Source: Candidatus Gastranaerophilales bacterium (GTDB lineage Bacteria; Cyanobacteriota; Vampirovibrionia; Gastranaerophilales; Gastranaerophilaceae). Taken from it: a stretch of 64,000 bases of DNA. The stretch is taken from assembly GCA_944325105.1 (NCBI GenBank), contig CALUYW010000001.1, positions 108,121-172,120 on the forward strand, read 5' to 3'. Shown here in pieces: positions 53,253 through 61,167 of the stretch. Below the pieces are notes generated by a model. That model had not been told where the DNA came from. It did no database searches and was given only the letters and a program-made list of their open reading frames with translations. A program made the position numbers and the translations under genes. The first letter of the stretch is position 1. Each line of letters begins with the position of its first letter.

Positions 53253-54693
53253 TCATAGCTTTGATTTGGTTCAAGATGTCATCAATATTTTTATCAACCT
53301 CTGCTCGTTTTTCTTGATATTTTTGTAAAAGCTCCATTGGTGGCAGGATTTCTTCTTCCTCATAAGGATAGCCACACAAATCAAGGTTGTAGTTTCTTTC
53401 TTTAATTTCTTGAATTGAATATTTTTTAGCTTTGTCAAAGCCGTCAACAGTGATTTCTTTTCTATTGTTCCACCATTCAATAACTTCATTAAAATGTTCT
53501 TTTTTCATTGGTTTTGTTTTAGAAAAGTTCTTATACCCTTCCGGCATATCAAGTCTATAAAACCAAGTAAAATTGGTCGGTTCGCCTTTTGTGAAGAATA
53601 AAAGGTTGGTATTAATTGATGTATATGGTGCAAAAACGCTCTTTGGAAGCCTTATAATTGTATGCAAATTGCATTCTTGCATAAGTTTTTCTTTTATTCT
53701 TGTTTTTACGCCTTCGCCAAATAACGCTCCATCAGGAAGAACTATTCCTACTCGGCCTCGAGGTTTTAATTTTGCAATAATGTAGAGCAAAAATAAATCT
53801 GCTGTTTCTTTTGTTCTATAAGCTGATGGGAAGTTTGTTTCAATTCCGTCTTCTTCAGTACCGCCAAAAGGTGGGTTTGTAACGATACAATTTACTCTAT
53901 CAGCAGGTGAAATATTATTAATTGGTTTAGATAGAGTATTATCTCTTTTGATGTTTATTGGAGTATCGATTCCGTGTAAAATCATATTTGTAGTACATAA
54001 TTGATGTGGAAGCGGTTTCTTCTCTATTCCAAATATAGAGTTATTTAGGATTTCGCCTTCTTTTGTTGTATCTGCTTGTTTTTTTAAATGTTCTATTGCA
54101 CAAGCAAGAAAACCTCCTGTGCCGCAAGCAGGGTCTAGAATAGTTTCGCCAAGTTTTGGGTCAACCATATCAACAATAAATTGAGTTACGGCTCTTGGAG
54201 TGTAGTATTCACCTGCATTTCCTGCTGATTGAAGACTTTGCAAAAGTTGCTCATAAATATCATTGAAAAGGTGTCTGTCTTCGCTTGAATTAAAATCAAT
54301 TTCATTAATTTTATTGATAACTTGTCTTAGCAATGTGCCTGATTTCATATAGTTATAAGTATCTTGAAAAATATTTCTTATAATCAAGGCCTGTTTATTT
54401 GAATCATTTTCAAGGTTTTGCAGGTACGGAAAAAGGTCATTATTAATAAAATCGATTAAATCATCACCCGTTAAGCCTTCATCATCTTGAGCCCAATTTT
54501 GCCAACGATATTTTTCATCAAGCGGAGATTTATAATCATCTTTCATAACCTCTGCTTCATCTTCTTTATCAGCAAAGATTTTTAAAAACAGCATCCAAAC
54601 GATTTGTGACAGTCTTTGTGCGTCACCGTCAACACCTGTGTCTTTTCGCATTATGTCTTGTATTGATTTTATTACACTTGATATATTTGGCAT
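53230..54693 (-). CDS. hsdM: Type I DNA methyltransferase subunit HsdM
   Basis: A 487-aa N6-adenine methyltransferase. The HsdM_N helical domain (residues 1-130) is followed by the SAM motif DPACGTGGFLACAI near 187 and the catalytic NPPF (IVTNPPFGGTEE) near 272. With HsdS it methylates host sites; with HsdR it restricts unmodified DNA. It starts directly after the stop of the 166-aa gene (TAAATG). Confidence 0.96.
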   Translation of the reverse strand: MPNISSVIKSIQDIMRKDTGVDGDAQRLSQIVWMLFLKIFADKEDEAEVMKDDYKSPLDEKYRWQNWAQDDEGLTGDDLIDFINNDLFPYLQNLENDSNKQALIIRNIFQDTYNYMKSGTLLRQVINKINEIDFNSSEDRHLFNDIYEQLLQSLQSAGNAGEYYTPRAVTQFIVDMVDPKLGETILDPACGTGGFLACAIEHLKKQADTTKEGEILNNSIFGIEKKPLPHQLCTTNMILHGIDTPINIKRDNTLSKPINNISPADRVNCIVTNPPFGGTEEDGIETNFPSAYRTKETADLFLLYIIAKLKPRGRVGIVLPDGALFGEGVKTRIKEKLMQECNLHTIIRLPKSVFAPYTSINTNLLFFTKGEPTNFTWFYRLDMPEGYKNFSKTKPMKKEHFNEVIEWWNNRKEITVDGFDKAKKYSIQEIKERNYNLDLCGYPYEEEEILPPMELLQKYQEKRAEVDKNIDDILNQIKAMIGEKEVG

Positions 54694-55194
54694 TTAGTTT
54701 ATTTTCTCCATATTCTTTTTTGCATTCAATAGTATCTGTTCAATGCAATTCTCTCCCTTTATTTTGCTCATATTTTCTAAATAATAGTTATGAGCATATT
54801 TAAGCCCTTCATAATTGCAGGATTCTTGTATAAGTTGAGTATGAAATTTAAGTATTTCTTTGTATATCAAGGATAATTCTAGCATTTTATTTTTAGACAG
54901 ATAATTTTGCGCACTTTTAATCATTCTATTGATTTTGTTTATTGAGTCTGTCATTTGTTCAGTATAAGTTTTTCTGTAACCATTATCCGCTAATTCAGAA
55001 GGCAAAAATAATATTTTGTTTTGACAATTATCTAAAAGCTCAGTTATCTTCAAATAATCTTCATACCCGCGTTGTTTTATAAAGCTATTTTTGGCTTGCC
55101 AAGCAGCTACAGCCATTACAATGGTTGCAATAGCCATTACTAAAGTTGATATTGCAGTTACCGCAGACCATATAATATTCCAATCTATTTCCAT
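54694..55194 (-). CDS. Membrane-anchored hypothetical protein between hsdR and hsdM
   Basis: A 166-aa protein with one N-terminal transmembrane helix (VTAISTLVMAIATIVMAVAA, residues about 12-31) and a helical cytoplasmic tail. It lies exactly between the hsdR stop and the hsdM start with no spacing, so it belongs to the operon. No family recognised. It shares the one-helix plus helical-tail layout with the 268-aa protein downstream. Confidence 0.7.
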   Translation of the reverse strand: MEIDWNIIWSAVTAISTLVMAIATIVMAVAAWQAKNSFIKQRGYEDYLKITELLDNCQNKILFLPSELADNGYRKTYTEQMTDSINKINRMIKSAQNYLSKNKMLELSLIYKEILKFHTQLIQESCNYEGLKYAHNYYLENMSKIKGENCIEQILLNAKKNMEKIN

Positions 55195-57591
55195 CTAAGC
55201 AACTCCATCATCGCTAAAGAGTTCTTTTTCAAGCTCTTTAATTGCTTCTTCGTATTTAGCCTTTCCGCCAAATTCTTTGATTATCTCCACCGGCGTGCCG
55301 ATTTCATCAAAAGGTTGAAAATACAAAATTTCTCTATTTTCAATCTCTTCAATACCGCCATCAGAGAATTTGTCAATTAAGGCATTAAGAACTTTTCTTG
55401 CTTTTTCTGAATATTTAGCGAAGTAATTTCTTTTTTTAACTTTTTGCGCTCTTTCTTTTCTTGATAATGGAGGCATATCAAAAGTTACATGGCAAATCAA
55501 ATCAAAAACACTTAAGTCTTTGCCTGTTTTTTGTTTAAATTCTTCTCTTAATTCATCAAGCATTACACCTTGTTCTATTAGTTCATCAATAATTGCCGAT
55601 TTTTTATCAGCTTCTGACCATTTTTTGATGAAATCATCCATTGTCGCAAACCGTGCTTTTAGATTCTTTTTAGTGTAATCTACAAGGCTTTCGGTTATTA
55701 ATTTACCGTCTTTGCCATAATATTGAACTCTTTCACCTACTTGCACAACTTCAATTCCATTCACATAGAATTTTTTAGTAGGATTTTCAATATCAATAAT
55801 ATCAATATTTATTGGAACTTCTACAACGGTTTCTTCCTCAGTTAATCCATTAAGAATTTCTTTGATTTCCTCTTTTGTCTGCTCATCTTTTGGCATTTCT
55901 TCGGTTTCTTTTACATCTTTTATCTGAACAGGTTCACCGTCAAAATCTTTATCTTCAAAAAGTCTTGTAACACCTCTAAAATCAAGAATAGTAAAATACC
56001 ATTTACCATAATCAGGTCTTAAACGTGTTCCACGACCGATAATTTGTTTAAATTCTGTCATTGAATTGATGTTGCTATCTATTGCTATAAGTTTGCAGGT
56101 TTTAGCGTCAACTCCTGTTGTCATTAACTTTGAAGTTGTAGCAATTACAGGATAAGTCATTTCAGGATCAATAAAGTTATCAAGTTCTTTTTTACCTTCA
56201 TCATTATCGCCTGTAATTTGCATTACATACTTTGAGTTTTCTGCTACCATATCAGGATTTTCATTCACCAGTGCTTGGCGCATTCTTGCTGCGTGGTCAA
56301 TATCAGTACAGAAAACAATTGTTTTATCATATCTATTATTATTTTTTAGATATTGAGTTATTCTTTTTGCGACAAGTTCTGTTCTTTCATCAACAACAAT
56401 TTTCTTGTCAAAATCTTTTACATTAAATTCTTCATCAGGAACTTCATTTCCATATTTATCAATTGTGCCTTGTGGAAGTTTTAAGCCATCCATATCAATA
56501 TTAATTATCGGCCTAATAACTTTGTATGGAGCAAGAAAACCATCTTCAATGCCTTGTTTTAGAGAATATGTATAGATAGGTTCGCCAAAATATTCGATAT
56601 TTGAAACTTCTTTTGTTTCTTTTGGTGTTGCTGTTAAACCTAATTGGGTAGCTGATGAAAAATAATCTAATACTTCTCGCCAAGCTGAATCATCTTTAGC
56701 GCTTCCTCTATGACATTCATCAATTACAATTAAATCAAAGAAATCTTTTGAAAATTCTTTATAAGCATCTTTGTCTTCATTATTCCCAGTAATACCTTGA
56801 TACAAGGCTAAATATATTTCATAAGATTTATCAATATGACGTTTTGTAATCTTTGTCATTTTATCGCCAAATGGTGCAAAATCTTGGCTTTTTGTTTGGT
56901 CAACTAAAATATTTCTATCAGCTAAGAATAAAATACGTCTTTTCTTCTTAGCTTTCCATAATCGCCAAATAATCTGAAATGCAGTATAAGTCTTACCTGT
57001 GCCTGTTGCCATAACTAAAAGAACTCTGTCTTGTCCTTTTGCTATTGCTTCTACTGCTCTATTAATTGCAATTCTTTGATAATATCTCGGCTCTTTATTA
57101 CTTGATATATCTTTATGATAGTTTTGGGTGTAAACTTTTTCTGTTTCGGTATCCTCAATCTGTTTGAATTTTTTAAATTTTTCCCATAATTCTTGAGGTT
57201 TTGGAAATTTATCTAAGGGTAATTCTATTTCTTTTTTGCCCAAATCAACCGTTCTATCGTGAAATAAAAAAGCATCTCCGTTTGAAGAAAATACAAAAGG
57301 AATATCTAAAGTTTCTGCGTATTCTATTGCTTGTTGAATACCGGCTCCTACACTATACTTATTATCTTTTGCCTCAATAACAGCTATAGGAATATTGTTT
57401 TTATAATATAGAATATAATCAGCTCTTTTACCTTTGCCACGTGAAACAAGCTTACCTCTAACAATAACTTTCCCTGCAGTAAAAGAAACTTCTTCTCTAA
57501 TTTGCGAGTCTTTATCCCAACCTGATTTTATTATTGCAGGTGTTATAAATTTTGTACAAATATCACGTTCTGATAAATCTTTTTTATTCAT
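55195..57591 (-). CDS. hsdR: Type I restriction endonuclease subunit HsdR
   Basis: A 798-aa translocase/nuclease. The N-terminal nuclease domain has AVIEAKDNKYSVGAGIQQA (PD-(D/E)XK: ExK in IEAKD). Helicase motif I is VMATGTGKTYTAFQ near residue 197, the DEAD-type box is DECHRGS near 293, and motif VI is QIIGRGTRLRP. It is the first gene of the operon hsdR-TM-hsdM-TM-hsdS-DUF2971. A GAGG site precedes the ATG. Confidence 0.95.
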   Translation of the reverse strand: MNKKDLSERDICTKFITPAIIKSGWDKDSQIREEVSFTAGKVIVRGKLVSRGKGKRADYILYYKNNIPIAVIEAKDNKYSVGAGIQQAIEYAETLDIPFVFSSNGDAFLFHDRTVDLGKKEIELPLDKFPKPQELWEKFKKFKQIEDTETEKVYTQNYHKDISSNKEPRYYQRIAINRAVEAIAKGQDRVLLVMATGTGKTYTAFQIIWRLWKAKKKRRILFLADRNILVDQTKSQDFAPFGDKMTKITKRHIDKSYEIYLALYQGITGNNEDKDAYKEFSKDFFDLIVIDECHRGSAKDDSAWREVLDYFSSATQLGLTATPKETKEVSNIEYFGEPIYTYSLKQGIEDGFLAPYKVIRPIINIDMDGLKLPQGTIDKYGNEVPDEEFNVKDFDKKIVVDERTELVAKRITQYLKNNNRYDKTIVFCTDIDHAARMRQALVNENPDMVAENSKYVMQITGDNDEGKKELDNFIDPEMTYPVIATTSKLMTTGVDAKTCKLIAIDSNINSMTEFKQIIGRGTRLRPDYGKWYFTILDFRGVTRLFEDKDFDGEPVQIKDVKETEEMPKDEQTKEEIKEILNGLTEEETVVEVPINIDIIDIENPTKKFYVNGIEVVQVGERVQYYGKDGKLITESLVDYTKKNLKARFATMDDFIKKWSEADKKSAIIDELIEQGVMLDELREEFKQKTGKDLSVFDLICHVTFDMPPLSRKERAQKVKKRNYFAKYSEKARKVLNALIDKFSDGGIEEIENREILYFQPFDEIGTPVEIIKEFGGKAKYEEAIKELEKELFSDDGVA

Positions 57592-57642
57592 TAAGACCTC
57601 GCAGCTAATGTGATGATTGTACCATGAAAATTACTTAACTAA

Positions 57643-58242
57643 TTATTTGTATATTATATTTTTTAAAAACCCATGCAGATTTGCGGTTGATGTGTTGTAT
57701 TGTCTTGCAATTATTGTTTTAGGTACTTTTAGTTCAACCAATTTAAGAATTTCTTCCTTGTTATCGTCTAGTTTTGATTTTCCCTTGCCTTTTGGTCTGC
57801 CTAATTTTACGCCTTGTGCTTTTTTTGATTGCAGTGCTTCTTTTGTTCTTAAACTGATTAAATCCCTTTCAATTTGTGCTACAAGAGCAAAAATCGTTGT
57901 TGTAACAGTTGATGTTATTGATTTATCATTATTTGAAAAATCTTCTTTGATTGAATACAAAATAATACCTTTTTGTTTTGTTATGTCTATAACTTCAAAA
58001 ATTTGAGTAATTGAGCGTGCTATTCTTGAAAGTTCAGGAACAATTAAAACATCATCTTTTTTCATTTTTTCTAATAATGCACCAAGTTGCCTGTTTTTAA
58101 AATTCGCTTTTCCCGAAATTTGTTCTTCTATAAATTCAACATTCCCAAGTTTTTTTGAATTGGCAAATTTTAAAACATCAAGTTTATTTTTCTCTGTGTT
58201 TTGCTCAATTGTACTAACTCGCAAATATGCATATGTTGTCAC
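57643..58242 (-). CDS. Serine recombinase (resolvase/invertase family)
   Basis: A 199-aa small serine recombinase: nucleophile Ser10 in YAYLRVSTIEQN, the SRIARSITQIFEVI region, then a C-terminal HTH (KTIIARQYNTSTANLHGFL). It starts at GTG after AAAGGGGTAAAA. The 18 bp before it match the 3' end of the AlpA-like HTH gene at 60692-60709, suggesting that HTH and recombinase were once adjacent. It could act on island resolution or on hsdS, but no inverted crossover sites were seen. Confidence 0.88.
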   Translation of the reverse strand: MTTYAYLRVSTIEQNTEKNKLDVLKFANSKKLGNVEFIEEQISGKANFKNRQLGALLEKMKKDDVLIVPELSRIARSITQIFEVIDITKQKGIILYSIKEDFSNNDKSITSTVTTTIFALVAQIERDLISLRTKEALQSKKAQGVKLGRPKGKGKSKLDDNKEEILKLVELKVPKTIIARQYNTSTANLHGFLKNIIYK

Positions 58243-58259
58243 TTTTACCCCTTTCTTTT
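58242..58259. repeat. 18-bp direct repeat, left copy
   Basis: CTTTTACCCCTTTCTTTT, identical to 60692-60709. In minus sense it encodes a KRKG-stop tail, i.e. the end of an HTH gene with no gene body attached. The copies bracket the XRE/62-aa/retron cassette. Confidence 0.75.
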
Positions 58260-58470
58260 GAGGTTATATTTATCAATATCGAAAAAACGTCATTTATATA
58301 TTTTTATTTTCCAACCCTATAAACTAAAAGTCACCCGTTTTTAGTGTCTTAGTAGCGAAAATTTAAACGGTCGTTTTTGATAACCAATAAGGGAGAAGTT
58401 TTGGCAAATTTTAAAGTGTACTAAAATATTAATTATATGTACTTATTTTTCAGTCATCAAAATTTATAAG

Positions 58471-58794
58471 CTAAATATGTTTTAATAATGCAGATATAAT
58501 ATCCGCATACGCATCTAATTGCTTTTGTGAGGAAGAATTTATAATTTTTTCTAAAAAAATTTTGTTGGGGCAAGTATTATTAGTACTTTGCAATCCAAAA
58601 TCGCCAAGTGTTAGATTGAGTATGTCTAATATTTTTAAAAAAGTATCAAGGGCGGGATAATTTTTCCCTGTTTCAATTTTGCTTAAATGCTTTTCAGATA
58701 TCCCAACTTTTTCTGCAAGTTCAGCTTGTGTTAATTTAGCTTTTCTTCTTGCATTTTGAATAACTGTTGCAACAATTTCCTTATTTATATACAT
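58471..58794 (-). CDS. XRE-family regulator
   Basis: A 107-aa repressor-type HTH protein (KLTQAELAEKVGISEKHLSKIETG) with a C-terminal dimerisation tail. GAGGA precedes the start. It diverges from the 62-aa gene; the sequence AGTTACATGTGATTACT (58822-58838), near its own start, may be its operator. Confidence 0.85.
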   Translation of the reverse strand: MYINKEIVATVIQNARRKAKLTQAELAEKVGISEKHLSKIETGKNYPALDTFLKILDILNLTLGDFGLQSTNNTCPNKIFLEKIINSSSQKQLDAYADIISALLKHI

Positions 58795-58875
58795 ATTTAA
58801 TCCTCACACATGTTCAGAATAAGTTACATGTGATTACTAAAAAACAATATAAATATAGAAAAGTAATCATATATA

Positions 58876-58904
58876 TTGACAAATTTAGATATTATAGCTA
58901 TAAT
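58876..58904 (+). promoter_or_regulatory. Perfect consensus sigma-70 promoter of the 62-aa gene
   Basis: TTGACA, exactly 17 nt, TATAAT: every hexamer base matches. The leader that follows (about 57 nt) holds a small hairpin CTTGTA-TGCACC-TACAAG at 58921-58938. Confidence 0.85.
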
Positions 58905-58967
58905 GCTCTAAAGTAAATTGCTTGTATGCACCTACAAGTGAGTAGTATAAAAATAAGGAGGTATTAA

Positions 58968-59156
58968 ATGGCTATTGGAATGGCACAACAAAGAGGCAGC
59001 ATAGTTTATGTTTACGATGAAAACAATCGTCAACTTTGGACTAAAGGTGGCGAATTGTATGGTTACACATCGGGCAATGTAACTATAAAAATTGGGTCAA
59101 TTCTTTATATGTATGATGAAAAAGGTAGACAAGTTGGAACACGTAGTTGCAATTAA
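58968..59156 (+). CDS. 62-aa protein with two YxYDExxRQ units
   Basis: A small, probably beta-rich protein. IVYVYDENNRQLWTKGGELY and ILYMYDEKGRQVGTRS are two copies of one motif separated by YGYTSGNVTIKIGS. It has the best promoter in the window, an AAGGAGG site and a terminator, so it should be strongly expressed unless repressed by the divergent XRE protein. I do not know the family. The motif loosely recalls the YDKYGQKTGSY repeats of the protein at 22627. Confidence 0.7.
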   Translation: MAIGMAQQRGSIVYVYDENNRQLWTKGGELYGYTSGNVTIKIGSILYMYDEKGRQVGTRSCN

Positions 59157-59454
59157 AAATAATTGGGGAGAACAAGTCATATCTCCCCAACTATTTTTCA
59201 AAAAGTTTTAATGATACATAATTTTTTATTATTATTTTGCCTATCTAAAACAAGGTTTTTTATCCTAAAATTTCAATAAACAAGCTTTATTAATAACTCA
59301 ACAGTGCTTTTTTGTATTTTTTCATATGGCTCATTTTAATGAGCTTTATAAAAAAGAGCGGCCTTTAATTATTAATAAAAAAAGGGGGGGCTTTTGGGAG
59401 TGACAGTATGTATTATGAATGAAGTTCATTTAGTCCCCCTGAAAAATTCAAGTT
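59157..59454. other. 298-bp intergenic region downstream of the 62-aa gene and the RT gene
   Basis: Holds the 62-aa gene terminator, a GCTCATT/AATGAGC hairpin at 59329-59344, a run of seven Gs at 59389-59395, and a G/C-clamped imperfect hairpin about 59397-59440 directly after the RT stop. No ORF is supported. Confidence 0.5.
59163..59197 (+). terminator. Terminator of the 62-aa gene
   Basis: TTGGGGAGA and TCTCCCCAA form a 9-bp stem with a 10-nt loop followed by CTATTTTT. Confidence 0.8.
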
Positions 59455-60354
59455 CTAACTAGATTCTAATTTCTTTTTTTCCAGTTTTCTCAATTGCTTT
59501 ATTGCTTTAATTTTTGTTGTTTGCATGGTTTTATTATTGAACTGTTGCAAATAGCCTATTTTAGCAATAATCCCTCTTAACTCTTTTAGTTCCATTTCTT
59601 CGATATTTTTCTCTCGAAGTTTTTGCACTACTGAATACCCGACACAAAAAGGTGCAGATAATTTCCCATTTTGTGCAATGTGTACTCCTGTAACTTCTGC
59701 ATGGCGATAGCCGTAACGCTTTGTTTTAGATTTTTTTAGCCAAAGCGCATGTTGCTTTAATACTTTGTTGACATACTTTATGACTGAACTGCTCATGTGT
59801 TTATGGGTCGAGAGCGTTATATCGTCAACATATATTGTCATATCAATGTTATTTTTTTGCATTTTTTTATAAATCAAATCAAAAATATCTTTATGAGCAA
59901 ATGCCACTAATAACGTGCTTGTAGGCGCACCAGTTGGAAGATAATCCTTGTAAGTTGTAAGTTTTAGCAATATATTTAGAACTTCACCCTTGGCTCCACA
60001 AGTTTTAAAAAATTTTTTTATATATTTGGCTTTTGTATTTGGAAAACAATGTGAAATGTCTAAAGTTATTACTTCTCGCTTATTTGTGTGCCTTTTTGCA
60101 TTTATTATATTATTTTGTCCTTTGAATCCTGCCGTTAAGTAAGGAGGACAAGTTAAATTAGCTTGTAAATATTCCAACAATTTTTTTTGAATATTTTTTA
60201 ATTCTTCATTGGGCTCTTCAATCCAACGTAGTTTTTTATTTTTCACTTTCGGATAGCGTTTGTAGCCTTTTTCCAAAGCTAAATCGAGCTCTTTTTTTGT
60301 AATATTAAGCACCTTAAATAAATCGCTCATTGAGCAATAAATATTTTTAGTCAT
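59455..60354 (-). CDS. Retron-type reverse transcriptase
   Basis: A 299-aa RT. Retron-specific signatures are present: NAKRH (NAxxH) at residues 85-89 and VTG at 221-223. The polymerase core shows VITLDISHCFPN, LPTGAPTS and YVDD at 175-178. The frame opens at 60450, but the ATG at 60354 follows AGAGGAAA and leaves the structured upstream region untranslated. It would copy an msr-msd RNA into branched msDNA for phage defence. No effector is fused. Confidence 0.9.
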   Translation of the reverse strand: MTKNIYCSMSDLFKVLNITKKELDLALEKGYKRYPKVKNKKLRWIEEPNEELKNIQKKLLEYLQANLTCPPYLTAGFKGQNNIINAKRHTNKREVITLDISHCFPNTKAKYIKKFFKTCGAKGEVLNILLKLTTYKDYLPTGAPTSTLLVAFAHKDIFDLIYKKMQKNNIDMTIYVDDITLSTHKHMSSSVIKYVNKVLKQHALWLKKSKTKRYGYRHAEVTGVHIAQNGKLSAPFCVGYSVVQKLREKNIEEMELKELRGIIAKIGYLQQFNNKTMQTTKIKAIKQLRKLEKKKLESS

Positions 60355-60694
60355 GTTGATTTCCTCTTTGTTTTTAATGTAAGGGAGATAATTTCCGCAA
60401 GAACAAAAGTTCAAGGTGATTCGGAATACACAAATACCCGGTTTCTCCATTTTGGGCGAGCATCGCAGATGCGAGCTTAAAAAAATAAAAATGACTTTTC
60501 CTTATTTTATTTATATTTATGTTTATATTACGTTTAAATACTTTATTTCTGTATGCAAACGATTAATATGTCTCACTTTAAATAAGCATTTGTGCAATGA
60601 TTAATTTTTTTAATTGCGCTGCTGATAAATTCAACAACTGAATTGCAATTTTACTACTTGAATTTATATTTTTAATATTTTGTCATTCTACCTT
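60355..60694 (-). ncRNA. Candidate retron msr-msd region (340-bp gap upstream of RT)
   Basis: The 130 bp before the RT contain, in transcript sense, TTAAGC followed by a GCATC-TGC-GATGC hairpin, then a hairpin closed by TTCCG/CGGAA with an inner GAAC-TTTT-GTTC stem (60391-60424). An AGC just before the first hairpin fits the branch-point context of msr. The flanking a1/a2 pairing is not convincing by eye, so exact limits are unknown. The remaining distal 200 bp is AT-rich and featureless. Confidence 0.45.
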
Positions 60695-60709
60695 TTACCC
60701 CTTTCTTTT
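60692..60709. repeat. 18-bp direct repeat, right copy
   Basis: Same as 58242-58259, here forming the real last codons and stop of the AlpA-like HTH gene. Confidence 0.75.
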
Positions 60710-60919
60710 TTTTAATTCTGCACCTGCCAAAAACCATTTTTCAACTTCACTTCGAATAAAAATCGGTTTTCGACCAAGTTTGCGATAAATTTGTTGCGGA
60801 ATCTGCTTGTACGAAATCCACGAATAAATTGTGCCAACTTGAATTTTTAACATGTCTGCTACCTGTTTGCATGTCATTAATTCAATTTCTGTTTTGTTAT
60901 TTTGTTCTGCGTTGTTCAT
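60695..60919 (-). CDS. AlpA/excisionase-like HTH protein
   Basis: A 74-aa MerR-superfamily DNA-binding protein (LMTCKQVADMLKIQVGTIYS, then RKLGRKPIFIRSEVEKWF). Such proteins act as excisionases or activators of integrase in islands. It lies upstream of the retron region, and its 3' end is repeated before the serine recombinase. Confidence 0.85.
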   Translation of the reverse strand: MNNAEQNNKTEIELMTCKQVADMLKIQVGTIYSWISYKQIPQQIYRKLGRKPIFIRSEVEKWFLAGAELKKRKG

Positions 60920-61167
60920 ATTTTAATTATTCTTTGAATTTGTCAGTTTGTCTAACTTGGTATCATAAAACTTTTGCAAAAAATAATGATTTCAATATTT
61001 TTTTTGCAAGATTATTCGTTCCAGCTAAAATGTTTAAAATATTGGTGTTATTGAATATTATGGGAAAATAACAAATAAATTTTAAATTTAGTCTAAAAAT
61101 TTTGATGAGTTAAAACGCTGAATTTTAATATCATAAGTAAAATTTATTTCGTTACAATTATGCTGAT

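Noticed and set aside
57617..58006. 129-codon plus-strand frame opposite the serine recombinase
   Set aside because: It is antisense to a clear recombinase gene and shows no recognisable domain.
57643..58242. Invertase acting on hsdS to flip recognition domains
   Set aside because: The hsdS repeats are direct, not inverted, and no second silent hsdS fragment exists in the window. Kept only as a possibility.
59383..59440. msr-msd RNA downstream of the RT gene
   Set aside because: Retron RNAs lie upstream of the RT. The downstream hairpin is imperfect and could be a terminator. The upstream region is the better candidate.
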